A stretch of DNA of 64,000 nt from Papiliotrema nemorosa (Eukaryota > Basidiomycota > Tremellomycetes > Tremellales > Rhynchogastremaceae), in the NCBI GenBank assembly GCA_032158125.1, contig JASKOT010000027.1, forward strand, positions 62,001 through 126,000, written 5' to 3'. The notes below the pieces were generated by a model that made no database searches, had not been told where the DNA came from, and saw only the letters and a list, made by a program, of their open reading frames with translations. Below, piece by piece: positions 23,692 through 35,133 of this stretch; the stretch's first letter is position 1, and each line of letters starts with the position of its first letter. A program made the position numbers and the translations under genes.

Positions 23692-26600
23692 ATGGCAGAT
23701 AAACCTATCAACGTGAGCTTTCCAGCTGACGTCCGGTCGAGTCGAGCTGACAGATAGTTCACGGAGCATCTTCAGGTATGACAAGTCCTCCTGAGAGACA
23801 GAAGCAAGAGTGCTGACCTTGTTCTCTATGCTCTCCCGCATCAACCGATATCATCCACTTCCCGCCCTCCACATTCACTTCTCTCTCACGTATAGCTCAC
23901 TGCGCTGGGGATTCAACCCGCTTCGATATCCTTCCAAAACCTCACATTCGAATCAGACCACTTCATCTGTGTGTGAGTAACCTTCCTCCTCTCTCGTCCA
24001 TTACCACGATGTCACTCTCGCCCTAGAAGGCGAGCAACCGTTCATGTCGCTCTGCGCTTGCCTTTTGCGGTTGTAAAGCTCATCATCAGGCGAGAGACTG
24101 TCAATGATACCAACCAAGTCGTAATTGTCGATTTGGCAGATGCCAACAATGTCATGAGGCGGCCTAGTGAGTCCTCCGACTCCCGCTCAATTGGATACCT
24201 CTGATGTCAGTCACGGCTGATAGCGCCATCATGCACCCCAAGGAGAAGATTATAGCACTCAAAGGTGAGCGATCTTCGACTTTGTAGGATGAAAGGTCAC
24301 TGATTGTCTAGCTGGCCGGCAGCTCCAGGTCTTCAACTTGGCGACAAAGCAGAAGCTGGGATCGCACTTGATGAATGAGGATGTGACGTTTTGGACATGG
24401 GTCAATGACTCTACCATCGGTATGGTGACCGACCGGGAGGTGCACCATTGGAAAGTCACCGAGGGTCAAGCTGCGCCTTCAAGGGTACGAGCCGTTCCCC
24501 ATTTTGCTTTTCTAAGCCAGAAAACCAAGGCTCCGGGCTGATGTCTAGGTATTCGAGAGACACGCCTCTTTGGCAAACAACCAAATCATAAATTACCGAA
24601 TATCAGAAGACGGGACATGGTATGTCCTCGTCGGTATCTCTTCCAACCCTGCCGCCGGCCAACCTGGATCGAACGCCTTCAAGATCAAGGGAGCCATCCA
24701 GCTGTACTCTACGGAGAGGGGAATCAGTCAGCCGATCGAGGGACACGCGGCTACTTTCGCTTCCATCAAGCTGGACGGTTCTTCCATCCCTACCAAGCTC
24801 TTCTCCTTTGCTGTCAGGACAGGAACCGGTGCAAAGGTGATTTGAACCCTTGACTATCTTCCTATGTGCAACTGCCGAGCGGGGCTAACAACTAGCTCCA
24901 CATTGTCGAGATCGGACACCAACCTCCAAACAAGCCTTTCACCAAGAAAGCCGTCGACGTCTTCTTCCCTCCCGAGGCCACCAACGATTTCCCCGTCGCC
25001 ATGCAGGTGTCTAGCAAACACGGCATCATCTACCTTGTCACCAAGTTTGGTTTCATCCACCTTTACGATATCGAATCCGGTCAATGTATCTACATGAACC
25101 GAATTTCTGGCGAGACAATCTTCACCACGGCAGAGTACGAGCAGTCGCACGGTATCATTGGTGTAAACAGGAAGGGACAAGTCTTGTCGGTCAGCGTGGA
25201 CGAGGACACCTTGGTGCCATACGTGACTCGTGAGTATCCTCGTGCCATCCATAATTGACCTTTAGACACCTTGAACAACCCCGAATTGGCCATTGCCCTC
25301 GCATCGAGAGCTGGCCTCCCCGGAGCAGACAACATCATTCAACAGACTTATCAGCAATACATGGGGACTGGCCGATACGAGGAAGCCGCCAAGATGGCTG
25401 CCAACTCTCCTCGAGGTATTCTTCGAACTCCTCAAACCATCGAGGCGTTCAAGCAGCTGCCGAATGTTCCCGGAACAATGTCGCCAATCCTGCAATATTT
25501 TGGTATCTTGTTGGAGAAGGGAGACCTCAACAAGTACGAGTCTATTGAGCTCGCTCGACCCGTTATTCAACAAGGTAAGAAGCAGTTGCTGGAGAAATGG
25601 CTCAAGGAGAACAAGGTGAGGTCTGAAATTCGCTAAGCGAGGCAGGATCTGACGTCTAGCTCGAATGTAGTGAGGAGCTTGGAGATTTGGTTCGGATGGG
25701 AGACATGAACCTCGCTCTCTCGGTCTACCTCCGAGCCAATGTCCCTAACAAAGTTGTCGCCTGTTTCGCCGAACTCGGTCAATTCGACAAGATTGTCCTT
25801 TACTCCAAGAAGGTCGGATACACCCCAGACTACGTTCAACTTTTGCAACAGCTTGTACGAATGAACCCGGAGAAGGCTGGCGAGCTCGCTACTCAGCTTG
25901 TCAATGATGAAGCCGGACCAATGGTCGACATCGAGCGGGTCGTCGACATCTTTATGGGTCAAAATATGCTTCAGCAGGCCACTTCATTCTTGCTCGATGC
26001 GCTCAAGGACAACAAACCAGAGCAAGGACACTTGCAAACGAGATTACTCGAGATGAACTTGGTCAATGCTCCGCAGGTGGCCGATGCCATCTTGGGTAAC
26101 GAGATGTTCACGCATTATGACCGACCGAGAATCGCAAACATGTGCGAGAAGGCTGGTTTGATGCAACGAGTGAGCCCCACAGTCTAGTGTCATGTCACAA
26201 GCTGATAGTAGGCTTTGGAGCACTATGAGGATATCAACGACATCAAGCGATGCGTTGTCAACACCCAACTCTACAACCAAGAGGTGCGCATCCCACTCAC
26301 AGAGGTGCAACGCATTCTGACGTATAGTGGCTCGTCAACTACTTTGGCAAACTGACAGTCGAGCAATCTCTCGCTTGTCTGCATGAGATGCTCAAAAGCA
26401 ACTTACGACAAAACATCACTGTTGTCGTCCAAATTGCTACCAAGTATTCGGATCTCCTCGGCCCTGTCAAGATCATCGAATTATTCGAGCAGTACAAGTC
26501 GTCCGATGGACTGTACTACTATCTCGGCTCGGTTGTTAACCTCAGCGAGGATCCCGAGGTCCACTTCAAGTACATCCAGGCAGCCACCCGAACCGGACAG

Positions 26601-29600
26601 ATCCGAGAGGTTGAGCGAATCTGTCGAGAGTCCAACTTCTACAACCCCGAAAAGGTCAAGAACTTCCTCAAAGAGGCTCGTCTTTCCGATCAACTCCCCC
26701 TCATCATTGTCTGCGACCGATTCGACTTTGTCCACGACTTGGTTCTCTACCTCTACCAGAACAACCTCACCAACTTCATCGAGATCTACGTTCAACGAGT
26801 CAACTCTGCTCGAACACCCCAGGTCATTGGTGGTCTTCTCGATGTCGACTGTGAAGAGTCGGTCATCAAGAACCTCCTCATGTCGGTCACTGGCACCTTC
26901 CCCATCGACGAGCTGGTCGACGAGGTTGAGAAACGGAACCGACTCAAGCTCATCTTGCCTTGGCTCAACAGCCGAGTTGAGCAAGGCTCCACCGATCACT
27001 CGGTCTACAATGCCATTGCCAAGATCTCGATTGACTCGAACAACAATCCCGAGGCGTTCCTCAAGGAGAACAACCTGTACGACCCGGCAACTGTCGGTAA
27101 ATACTGCGAGAAGCGGGACCCTTACCTCGCATACATTGCGTATGCCAAGGGCTTCTGCGACGATGAGCTTATCAACATCACCAACGACAACCAAATGTAC
27201 AAGCATCAGGCTCGATACCTTGTCAAGAGGCGTGATGTCGATCTGTGGACCCAAGTTCTTGATCCGGAGTCGATTCACCGACGGGCTCTGATCGACCAAG
27301 TCATTGCTACTGCCATTCCCGAGTCTACCGACCCTGATGATGTCTCAGTCACTGTCAAGGCGTTTATGCACATGGAGCTCCATGGTCCGCTACTCGAGCT
27401 TTTGGAGAAGATTATCATCGAGCCTTCTCCATTCTCGGACAACAGGTCGCTTCAATCGCTCATGTTCCTTACCGCCATCAAGAACGACAAGGGCAAGGTC
27501 ATGGGCTACATCAACAAGTTGTCGGGCTACGACATCGAGGCGATTGCCAAGGTTGCTACCGAGGCTGGATTGTACGAGGAGGCCTTCACCATCTATTCGA
27601 AGAACGACATGAACGCCGAAGCCATGAACGTCTTGGTTGAGCACATGGTCTCTATCGACCGTGGATTCGCCTTTGCCAACAAGATCAACACCCCGGCTGT
27701 CTGGTCTCGACTTGGTAAAGCTCAGCTTGACGGTCTCCGAGTCAAAGACGCCATCGAATCCTACATCAAGGCCGATGACCCATCCAACTTTGCCGAAGTC
27801 ATCGAAATTGCCAACCGCGCTGGAAAGCATGAAGATCTCGTTCGATTCCTCCAAATGGCACGAAAGACTGCTCGAGAACCTGTCATTGACACTGAGCTCG
27901 CGTACGCTTACGCCAAGACGGACAGGCTGCACGATATGGAAGAGTTCCTGAGTATGACCAACGTTGCAGATGTCCTCAAGGTCGGAGAGAAATGTTTCGA
28001 GGACGAGCTGTACCAAGCCGCCAAGCTGTTATTCTCGAGCATATCCAACTGGGCTCGATTGGCTACCACTCTGATTTACCTCGGCGAGAACCAGGCTGCG
28101 GTAGATGCTGCGAGAAAAGCCGGAAACACTCAGTGAGTCGATGTCTCTTTGCACTTGCTGTAGGAGAAACAGGGCAGTCGGTATTCCGAGAGACCGCTTG
28201 AGTGCTGCCAATAGGCATGGAGACCTGGGCGCCAGCGGCTGGGCTGTCAGTTTACGGGAATATGCTGACCGAATAGGGTATGGAAGCAAGTCAACGCTGC
28301 CTGTGTGGACAAGAAGGAGTTCCGACTCGCCCAGATCTGTGGTCTGAATTTGATCGTTAGTTGCCCCATCAAAATGTTGGCCAATGTCTGATTGTTACAG
28401 GTTCATGCCGAGGAGCTGCCGGCTCTGCTATCGTTGTACGAACGAAATGGCTACTTTGACGAGATTATCAGCTTGATGGAGGGTGGTTTGGGATTGGAGC
28501 GGGCGCACATGGTCAGTCAAACGCCTCGAGTTGGCTCTAAGCTGACAATCAGGGAATGTTCACAGAGCTGAGCGTACTGTACGCCAAGTACAGGCCCGAG
28601 AAGCGTGAGCCTAGACCAGATTATGTAATGCGGTTCTAAGCTAATGATCCAGTCATGGAGCATCTCAAACTGTTCTGGCAACGAACCAACATTGTCTGTT
28701 GTCCTTTCTTCGTTGCTCAGCAAAATCTGACATCTTAGCCTAAAGTCATTCGCGCTGCCGAGCAAGCTCATCTCTGGCCTGAGCTCGTGTTCTTATACAT
28801 TGTCTACGGTAAGTCGGGAAGTCTGCCGGTAGCCCTCGCTAAATCTCAGATGAGCCTGATAACGCTGCATTGGCTATGATGGAGCGACTGAGCGACTGGG
28901 ATCACAATCAGTTCAAGAAGGTTGCCGTCAAGGTCGCCAACATGGAGATTGCCTACAAAGCCGTCTCATTCTACCTTTCGCACCAGCCCACTCTCCTCCC
29001 CGACCTTCTTGCCGCCTTGACACCTCGATTGGACCACGGTCGAGTGGTAAAGATCCTCCAAAACGAAGACCACCTTCCTCTCGCTAAACCTTACCTAATC
29101 GGTACGCAAAAGCTAAACATCGCTGTCGTCAACGAGGCGTACAACGATTTGTTGATAGAGGAGGAGGACCACGTCACGTTGAGGAGCTCTTTGGAGACGT
29201 TTGACCAGTATGATGCTATCAAGCTGGCCAAGCGATTGGAGGGACACGAGTTGCTAGAGTTTAGGCGTATTGCTGCACTGCTTTACCGCGTGAGTCTTCA
29301 CATCACCTCAAATTTCCAAACTTTCACTTCTTCGTTCCACCCGCAATGTCAAACCCGATAATTAGAATTTCACACTAATGGTGCAGCTAAACAGCATGTG
29401 GGAGGAGTCACTTGGTCTGTCAAAGGCGGACAGGTTATGGCGAGATGCTCTGGAGACCGCCGCTGCCAGCAAGGACATCAGCGTCGCAGAGGAGTTGGCT
29501 GGATACTTTGTTTCTATCGGAAACAAGGACGCCTTTGCCGCCGTTCTCTACGTCTGCTATGAGCTTATCCGACCTGACTTTGTCGAGGAAATGGTGAGTT

Positions 29601-29967
29601 GTATAAATCTCAAACTTGTTCATCGCTGACTATATTCAGTCGTGGCGATTTGGTCTGTCAGACTACGCTAAACCCTACTTCCTGCAACAACAACGCGATC
29701 AGTCAAGCAGGACTGCCGCGCTTGAAAAGCAAATCAAGGAGTTGTTGGAGAAATCGAAGAAGGCAGATACGGCTCAGGAAGAGTCTGGATCGGGTCTCAT
29801 GGGCGGTCTTGGGGGAAGGTTGATGATTGGTGGACCGGGGTAAGTCGCGACCGCTCGAGATGCTCTTTACTGACGTTGGCAGAGGGTACGCCAATGGAGG
29901 AGGAATGAACGGTGGGATGATGGGGCAACCTACAGGGTTGATGTCCCAACCTACCGGATATTACTAG
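23692..29967 (+). CDS. CHC1: clathrin heavy chain
   Basis: A many-exon gene from ATG 23692 (MADKPIN, then [20 protein letters not shown]) to TAG 29965-29967. Early small exons hold the beta-propeller start ([36 protein letters not shown]). Then the linker and alpha-zigzag clathrin repeats follow. The largest open exon runs to about 28133 and contains LNVLVEHM-like and [20 protein letters not shown] repeats. The C-terminus has the trimerisation region ([20 protein letters not shown], then a short coiled coil) and a Gly/Met-rich tail ending in PTGYY. It forms the triskelion leg of coated vesicles at the plasma membrane and trans-Golgi. Introns cluster at both ends of the gene. No truncation is seen. 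Confidence 0.97.
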
Positions 29968-30276
29968 ACTATACGGCGAGTCATAGTGAAAAGAGGGAGT
30001 AATCTAGATTGAAGAGAAGCGCGATCCTCGGGCATCCGGGTCTCTTTCATTTCCGTATCAAAATGGCTTATATGAAACGACATGACTCATGATCGACATG
30101 TGTCACCTATCCGAAGGCGGAAGCGGCTGACCAGAGGACGCTTCACCAGAGCTTTTCGCTTCCGATCCTCGCATATCATTGTCAAAACTCGCTGTTGCTT
30201 CATCAAAAATGACAAATAACACGAATGCATCATGCTCACAGGGACCCATATATCCCGAGCCAACTGAGGCCAGCTA

Positions 30277-30786
30277 TCACGCTCCATAAGCAGGCAGCGT
30301 TTCTGTGGCACCTGCCGCTGACTGAGAGGGCTGCACAGACTCTCTCGCCCAGTCTTGCAAGTTCTTTCGGTCCCTGACCTTGGCATCAGGGTCGTAACCG
30401 TCCGAGTTTCCAAAGCCGCTAGTCTTGCTAAGCTCCGCCTGAATCCCATTCTGCACGTTCTGAACAAGAGTGTCAATGTTCGAGGTGCGATTAGGGCACA
30501 TGAACTTTACAAAATCCGTGAGAGCTTCGAAAGTCACTCCGTCTTCTTTGTGTGTCCTTCGGAAGGGATTCAGCGTAGCGTTTAGATGCTCATTGAAGAG
30601 TTTGCCCTGCAGTGTCAACGTGGAGATGCAAGATAGACTTACGACTCTTGTTTCGAGCTGTCCAGTACCATTCCACGTGCTGAGCTTTTCCAGTGTGAGG
30701 TTGTATCTCTGCTCAGTAGTCTTGCTACCGAATCTGCTCCGGAACCTTTCAATCAAGCTGGGGGAGTTGTCGCTCCGAGATGACAT
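30277..30786 (-). CDS. small-family protein A, 157 aa
   Basis: Two exons (30643-30786 and 30277-30606) joined across a 36-nt intron with GTAAGT, TTGAC and CAG signals. No known family is recognised. The N-terminus (MSSRSDNSPSLIERFRSRFG) is Ser/Arg-rich. The middle (LEKLSTWNGTGQLETRV at the intron, then KLFNEHLNATL) and FEALTDFVKFMCPNRTSN look helical. The tail has a YDPDAKVRDRKN segment. The locus at 31567-32056 resembles it along most of its length and carries an intron at the equivalent point, so I treat them as paralogs. There is no signal peptide or membrane segment. A minus-strand TATAAAA lies 79-85 bases before the ATG. Confidence 0.65.
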   Translation of the reverse strand: MSSRSDNSPSLIERFRSRFGSKTTEQRYNLTLEKLSTWNGTGQLETRVVSLSCISTLTLQGKLFNEHLNATLNPFRRTHKEDGVTFEALTDFVKFMCPNRTSNIDTLVQNVQNGIQAELSKTSGFGNSDGYDPDAKVRDRKNLQDWARESVQPSQSAAGATETLPAYGA

Positions 30787-30864
30787 GATGCTTAAGATTG
30801 CTATTTGGATGAGGACTTGATTGAGAACAGAACGAGGGCGATTAGTCAATGTGGATAGAATGAA

Positions 30865-30904
30865 TTTTATACTCGGAGACTGAGGGAAGCGCTTTTATAT
30901 ATAT
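30865..30904 (-). promoter_or_regulatory. TATA elements of small-family gene A
   Basis: Minus-strand TATAAAA at 30865-30871 and a longer TATATATAAAA at 30893-30904 lie 79-85 and 107-118 bases before the ATG at 30786. Confidence 0.5.
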
Positions 30905-31566
30905 CTCGGACGCTGGCGACAAGTACGCATCGACAAGCGCTCGTCATCAAAGGTGGGTCGAGGTGATCCACCCCCGAAATGTTTAATTCGCTCCGTAAGA
31001 AAGGACGTGATGCACTCGCGTCGGAAATAATGCTTCGATAATGCTAGATCGCGATGATCGAATGGATCACGTCGCGGGGGGAAGCTTGTAAAAGGAGCAT
31101 GAAGCGAGTCCTTACCCCAGCTTTGGCGCATTGGAGTCGACATTTCAAATGCAAGACTGATTGTCCGACTACATGATCTCTGCTGCTCGATGCTTGAGCA
31201 CTTCCCCAAGCAGTCAATGCTGCAATAGTGGCGAACATGCTCCTTCTGTTCTGATGCAAAAGGCAATCAATTTCCCCAAGCTGCTTGTTGTGACTTGCAC
31301 CAAGATTTTCCATAATGTACGCCAAACAATGACTCATTGTAAAGGTTGGACAGTTTTGTCAGTTGCCGACATGGAACGGACGAAAGAAATCGAGCCGCAC
31401 CAACATTCACATGATTCATCACTGCATCATCTGCTGAACTCATCAGTACTCGACATGTCGGTCTGGCATTCGAGCACGCTGCAACCCCTTTCTCGCTGTC
31501 TCGTCTCTCATACCCTTACCGCATTCGCTCTACGGTACCAAGTGATAGATACCAAAGACACACTTG
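30905..31566. other. no supported gene
   Basis: About 660 bases with ORFs on both strands of up to 147 codons (plus strand 31161-31604) but no recognisable motifs. Their codons do not resemble those of the surrounding genes. It lies between two minus-strand small-family genes and probably holds promoter and terminator sequence. Confidence 0.4.
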
Positions 31567-32056
31567 TCAACAACAGCTTTCCAGAATCTCGACAATTGTC
31601 GTGATGCTTCCTTCCGTGGGATCCGTGTACCTGCCATCTTTGGTACGGACCTTGGGATAGAGCAAAGACTTATCTTCGGGGTCACATTCATCGTTCCATC
31701 TGCCAATCTTGCGTACATGAGAGTCAAGATCATTCGCTTTGCTCTCTTCCATCGCACGGATAGCTCGCTGGATTTTGTGCATGCTGACATTGTCTATCTC
31801 GACATCCGTACGTGATCCCAATGTGTAAAAGTGCTGGGCGAACTTCGTCTGTAAACGTCAGGGAGATCATTGGTTGCGACACCATCTGGCATGGGCACAA
31901 TGTAGGTGTAAACTCACAACATTGGTTCGAGTCATTTTCGTCGCTTTCCAGTCAGACAAGATGTGGATGTTCGGCTTCCTTCTCTTCTGTAGACTTGATT
32001 CCTAGCGACGATCCAACCTTCGTCAATGACTCCTTGACACGACTAGTAAAAGACAT
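31567..32056 (-). pseudogene. small-family locus B, frame break or atypical intron
   Basis: Starts MSFTSRVKESLTKVGSSLG at ATG 32056. The frame-0 reading stops after EAEHPHLV. The sequence continues one frame over as PNIHILSDWKATKMTRTNV. An intron (31849-31917, GTGAGT...CAG) then leads to TKFAQHFYTLGSRTDVEIDN and ends EILESCC at 31567. Both halves align with family protein A, and the intron falls at the same phase-0 position. The +1 shift is either a real one-base lesion or a 31-nt intron (about 31987-32017) with a poor GTTGGA donor. I label it pseudogene because the cleanest alignment needs the shift, but it could still be expressed. Confidence 0.45.
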
Positions 32057-32572
32057 CTTTGGGTGTGAATGGTCGGGAAGATGTATATCTGTGAATAATC
32101 TGCTGATGCTCAAGCTATGTAGAAAGCTGCCAATGAAACAGTATAACCTCAGCGCAGGATGAGACTGAGAACATACAGACAGTTCTCCCCCTTCTTAAGG
32201 GCTTCCGAGACGAGCTTTCAAGTGAGCCTCGGGGGAGAAAATTTTCTCATACCACCGGAAGATGGGCATCTTTGCTTTGTAAAGAGCGGAAAAATGACAC
32301 CAAGTAGTAGCTGCAGAGTGCTGCAGTTTAAGGAGGAGAAGGGCTGTGAGACCCTCTTTGAAGCCAAGACCAACAAAGGATTGACATGCTTTGCGCTATC
32401 ACCCCCGGCTTGGGCTCGTGCAAGGCGGGCGGGGCGGACCTCAAGTACTTCCGGCACATGCTCTGCTTGATCCAAGGTGAATACAGCCAGCAGACTGACC
32501 TTTTTTTCAGAAACTCGTCTCCGAGCCATGCATCCTCAAATCCCACGTATGTATACGCCACTTCCAGGCTCC

Positions 32573-33775
32573 TCAAGCGATCGCACCGCGATCGCTGAAC
32601 GCTTTGCACAAAGCTTCTATGTCTGCGTCCCAATGGACCAATTCTGACTCGCCCGTACCGCTCTCCACTTCGTACTTGTACTGAGCCATCTTATGCCTGA
32701 TCGAATCCTTGTCTTTCGAGTCTTCCAGAACCTCGTATACTGACTGTAGCTGCAAAAACCTGTGATCGCCTTCCAGCTCAGGGGTCATCGTGATGTCAAG
32801 CTCATCTGAGGTCGGGTCTTCGATCTTGTAGAGTTTAGGATCTCGACCTTTGCCTTTTCCCTTGTTTGTATCCCAGGTCACTTCTTTGAGCTCGTATGCC
32901 GGGCCTGAAGGCGGGGCGGTCCAGCCATCCTGCACATTCTTGTGGTTATCGCCATCCCAAACCTCCTCGACCGAAGCCTGTTGAGGTCGCTTCATCGAGG
33001 AAGAAGAGCCTGTTTCCACCTCCATCTTGCCACTGGATCCTCGACGCTTGCTTTGTGCACGCTTCACCGGTTTGCCAAGTCCGGACCTTGGGACGAATTT
33101 TGTCTGAGCCAGTCCACCTTCCTCATCGTCGGCCCAGCGAAGCGTCTTTGAGGAACTTCCAGGCGTCGAGCTCGCGCTTACCAGGGCAGACTTTGTCTTC
33201 AATACAGCTCGCTCTTCGGGCTGTACGCGCTTCTTTATTTGGTGGCCGCGGCTTGTGGGTGAGGCTGAAGCGCGAGTCTCCCGAGTAATCGGTGACTCTT
33301 GTACAGGCTCCTCCGCATGCTGATCCAACGTTGACGCCCAGGAGCAATCGGTATCTAGACCATGAGCATGCCTGCATATCACTGCCAAAGCACGCAACTT
33401 GCTGTCGATACGCTCTTGGCTTCCTGCAATTTGGAGTCCGTGTCTTGCGTCCGACAAGCCGATCGCGTCGGCCCAACCCTCCGCAGTAGCCATGCTGAGA
33501 GGAGTTCCCAAGGAAGAAGGCAGACGCTCAGACATCCCAACGGGGTGCTGATGACAATTTTTGACGTAGCTCAGCGTCTGAGTGCGGAGGGAGATATCGC
33601 GGGTTGTGGGAAACGCATCTAGGAGATGATGTGGGTGGGCGAGTAGAACGAACTGCGCATGTTCAAGCTCGGGATCGATGGTATATTCGAAGCTCGGGCG
33701 CACAGTCAAATTTTTCAATCGCTTCACTGTTGAGCCGAAGCCGAACGAGCTTCTTGACTTATCTCTAGAGGACAT
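32573..33775 (-). CDS. hypothetical protein, 400 aa, Ser-rich; possible long family member
   Basis: One exon, ATG 33775 (MSSRDKSRSSFGFGSTVKRL) to a stop at 32573. An in-frame ATG at 33823 lies only about 14 bases downstream of a TATATG at 33837-33842, so 33775 is preferred. The N-terminal 150 residues contain LLDAFPTTRDISLRTQTLSY and EGWADAIGLSDARHGLQIAG, which look like a small helical domain. Residues about 165-300 are Ser/Lys-rich and disordered (including KRAQSKRRGSSGKME, a possible nuclear-localisation patch). The C-terminus is acidic with an amphipathic helix. The start resembles protein A (MSSR..., then an FGS). Homology to the small family is suggestive, not shown. Confidence 0.6.
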   Translation of the reverse strand: MSSRDKSRSSFGFGSTVKRLKNLTVRPSFEYTIDPELEHAQFVLLAHPHHLLDAFPTTRDISLRTQTLSYVKNCHQHPVGMSERLPSSLGTPLSMATAEGWADAIGLSDARHGLQIAGSQERIDSKLRALAVICRHAHGLDTDCSWASTLDQHAEEPVQESPITRETRASASPTSRGHQIKKRVQPEERAVLKTKSALVSASSTPGSSSKTLRWADDEEGGLAQTKFVPRSGLGKPVKRAQSKRRGSSGKMEVETGSSSSMKRPQQASVEEVWDGDNHKNVQDGWTAPPSGPAYELKEVTWDTNKGKGKGRDPKLYKIEDPTSDELDITMTPELEGDHRFLQLQSVYEVLEDSKDKDSIRHKMAQYKYEVESGTGESELVHWDADIEALCKAFSDRGAIA

Positions 33776-33842
33776 GATTGATCCAGTAGGCTTCAATAGG
33801 TTTAAGAGTTGATGAATGTCCATATCATAATCTCACATATAG

Positions 33843-35086
33843 CGGCGAAGCGTGTTCAGGCGGGGTAAGTTTTCGCCTTTGATTCTGAAGCTTCCTTTCA
33901 TGGTTCGAAGAATGAGTACCAAGCAGAACTGAACATCTGCCACACTATCGTCAAGAGGAATGAGTTGCAAGGTATGTAATGAGAAGGACCACCGGAGAGA
34001 TTCCGTGAGTCTGCTTAAGGTGATCGTGCATTCATAAAGCTATCGCGACAGATCATGCCAAAGTCAGCTCCGCCTCAATGTCGCGTACTCCCAGATCCAT
34101 CGCCGAGCCCGATTCATCGCCTACAGGACCTCGGATCGCTTCTTGTATGGTTTCAACTCTCTTCCAGGTCGTGGCGCTCGCTTGCGATAGATCACGATAT
34201 GCCTCGTAAGCCCAGCAAGGGCAGCTCGACTCCTCTCCGTGGTCAGTTTAAACGTCTTGCCCTCCACTGCTGGATCAGTGGGCATACAGTAGCTCTAGAA
34301 GCGATAAACTATTTTGGTCAGGATGTCAACGAGCATTGATGGGTGTCCAGTCTCCGCCCTCTGAGTTCTCTGATAATCGCTTGCTGGATTGAGCTCTCTC
34401 GCGCACGGGATAACTCACCCATTGGATCTTGCAACGTCCCGAGAGTGACTGGAGCTCTTCTCGTATGTCATCAGCAATTGGTTAAGTCATGCTTGCTTTC
34501 GTCGCAGACAGCCAATCTTGCAATTCCGACCTATTGCGCGGGAAATGGTATGATGAGCAGTTGTCCCGGGTGGTGTCCTCCCGCAGAGAATCTATACCTC
34601 TGGGAAAATATCACCCATGACGTGGGTCAAGAATCCAAAGAAGCCGTCTCAGGCTCGAGTCCCATAGTGCGCATCGACGAAGGATCCTTCGATATGCGAC
34701 GTGCAAGGACGTCGACACAAGCGAATAGAATGGTGTTGAGAGACTCGACGAAGCATACCCTTCAGACAACAACCATCTTGCTGCAGGAGGTGTGTCAAGC
34801 TCAGCAGGTATCGATCGAGCCGCTGATGCTGGTGTTCGCGTATCTGTATACTCCTTGTACACGGTCGCAGGTTGTTTGGGTTCACATCGAGCCTGTGCTT
34901 CCTTCGCCCATGCACCTCGATCTCTATCCCCTTCCGCACTGCACTGTGTGGCCGGTAGGAAGACAGGTACATACTGTACACAAGTACCTCGTCCCTCGCC
35001 GAGCACAAGACAAGAGTCCACGAGTTTTTGCACATTTGCAACGATTGCCAACGTTTGGTTGATTAGCTTCTTATCAACCCTCTCTC
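33843..35086. other. long region without a supported gene
   Basis: About 1.25 kb between the hypothetical gene and the LtrA promoter. Overlapping ORFs run on both strands (plus 34343-35062, 239 codons; minus 34611-35153, 180 codons) with Arg/His/Cys-heavy translations typical of out-of-frame reading. None carries a family motif. A decayed or heavily spliced gene is possible. Confidence 0.35.
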
Positions 35087-35094
35087 TATATATA
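35087..35094 (+). promoter_or_regulatory. TATA box of the LtrA-like gene
   Basis: TATATATA lies 40-47 bases before the ATG at 35134, after a CT-rich run. Confidence 0.5.
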
Positions 35095-35133
35095 CCACCC
35101 GCCAAGCACCCATGCATCTTTTCCGCACCCATC

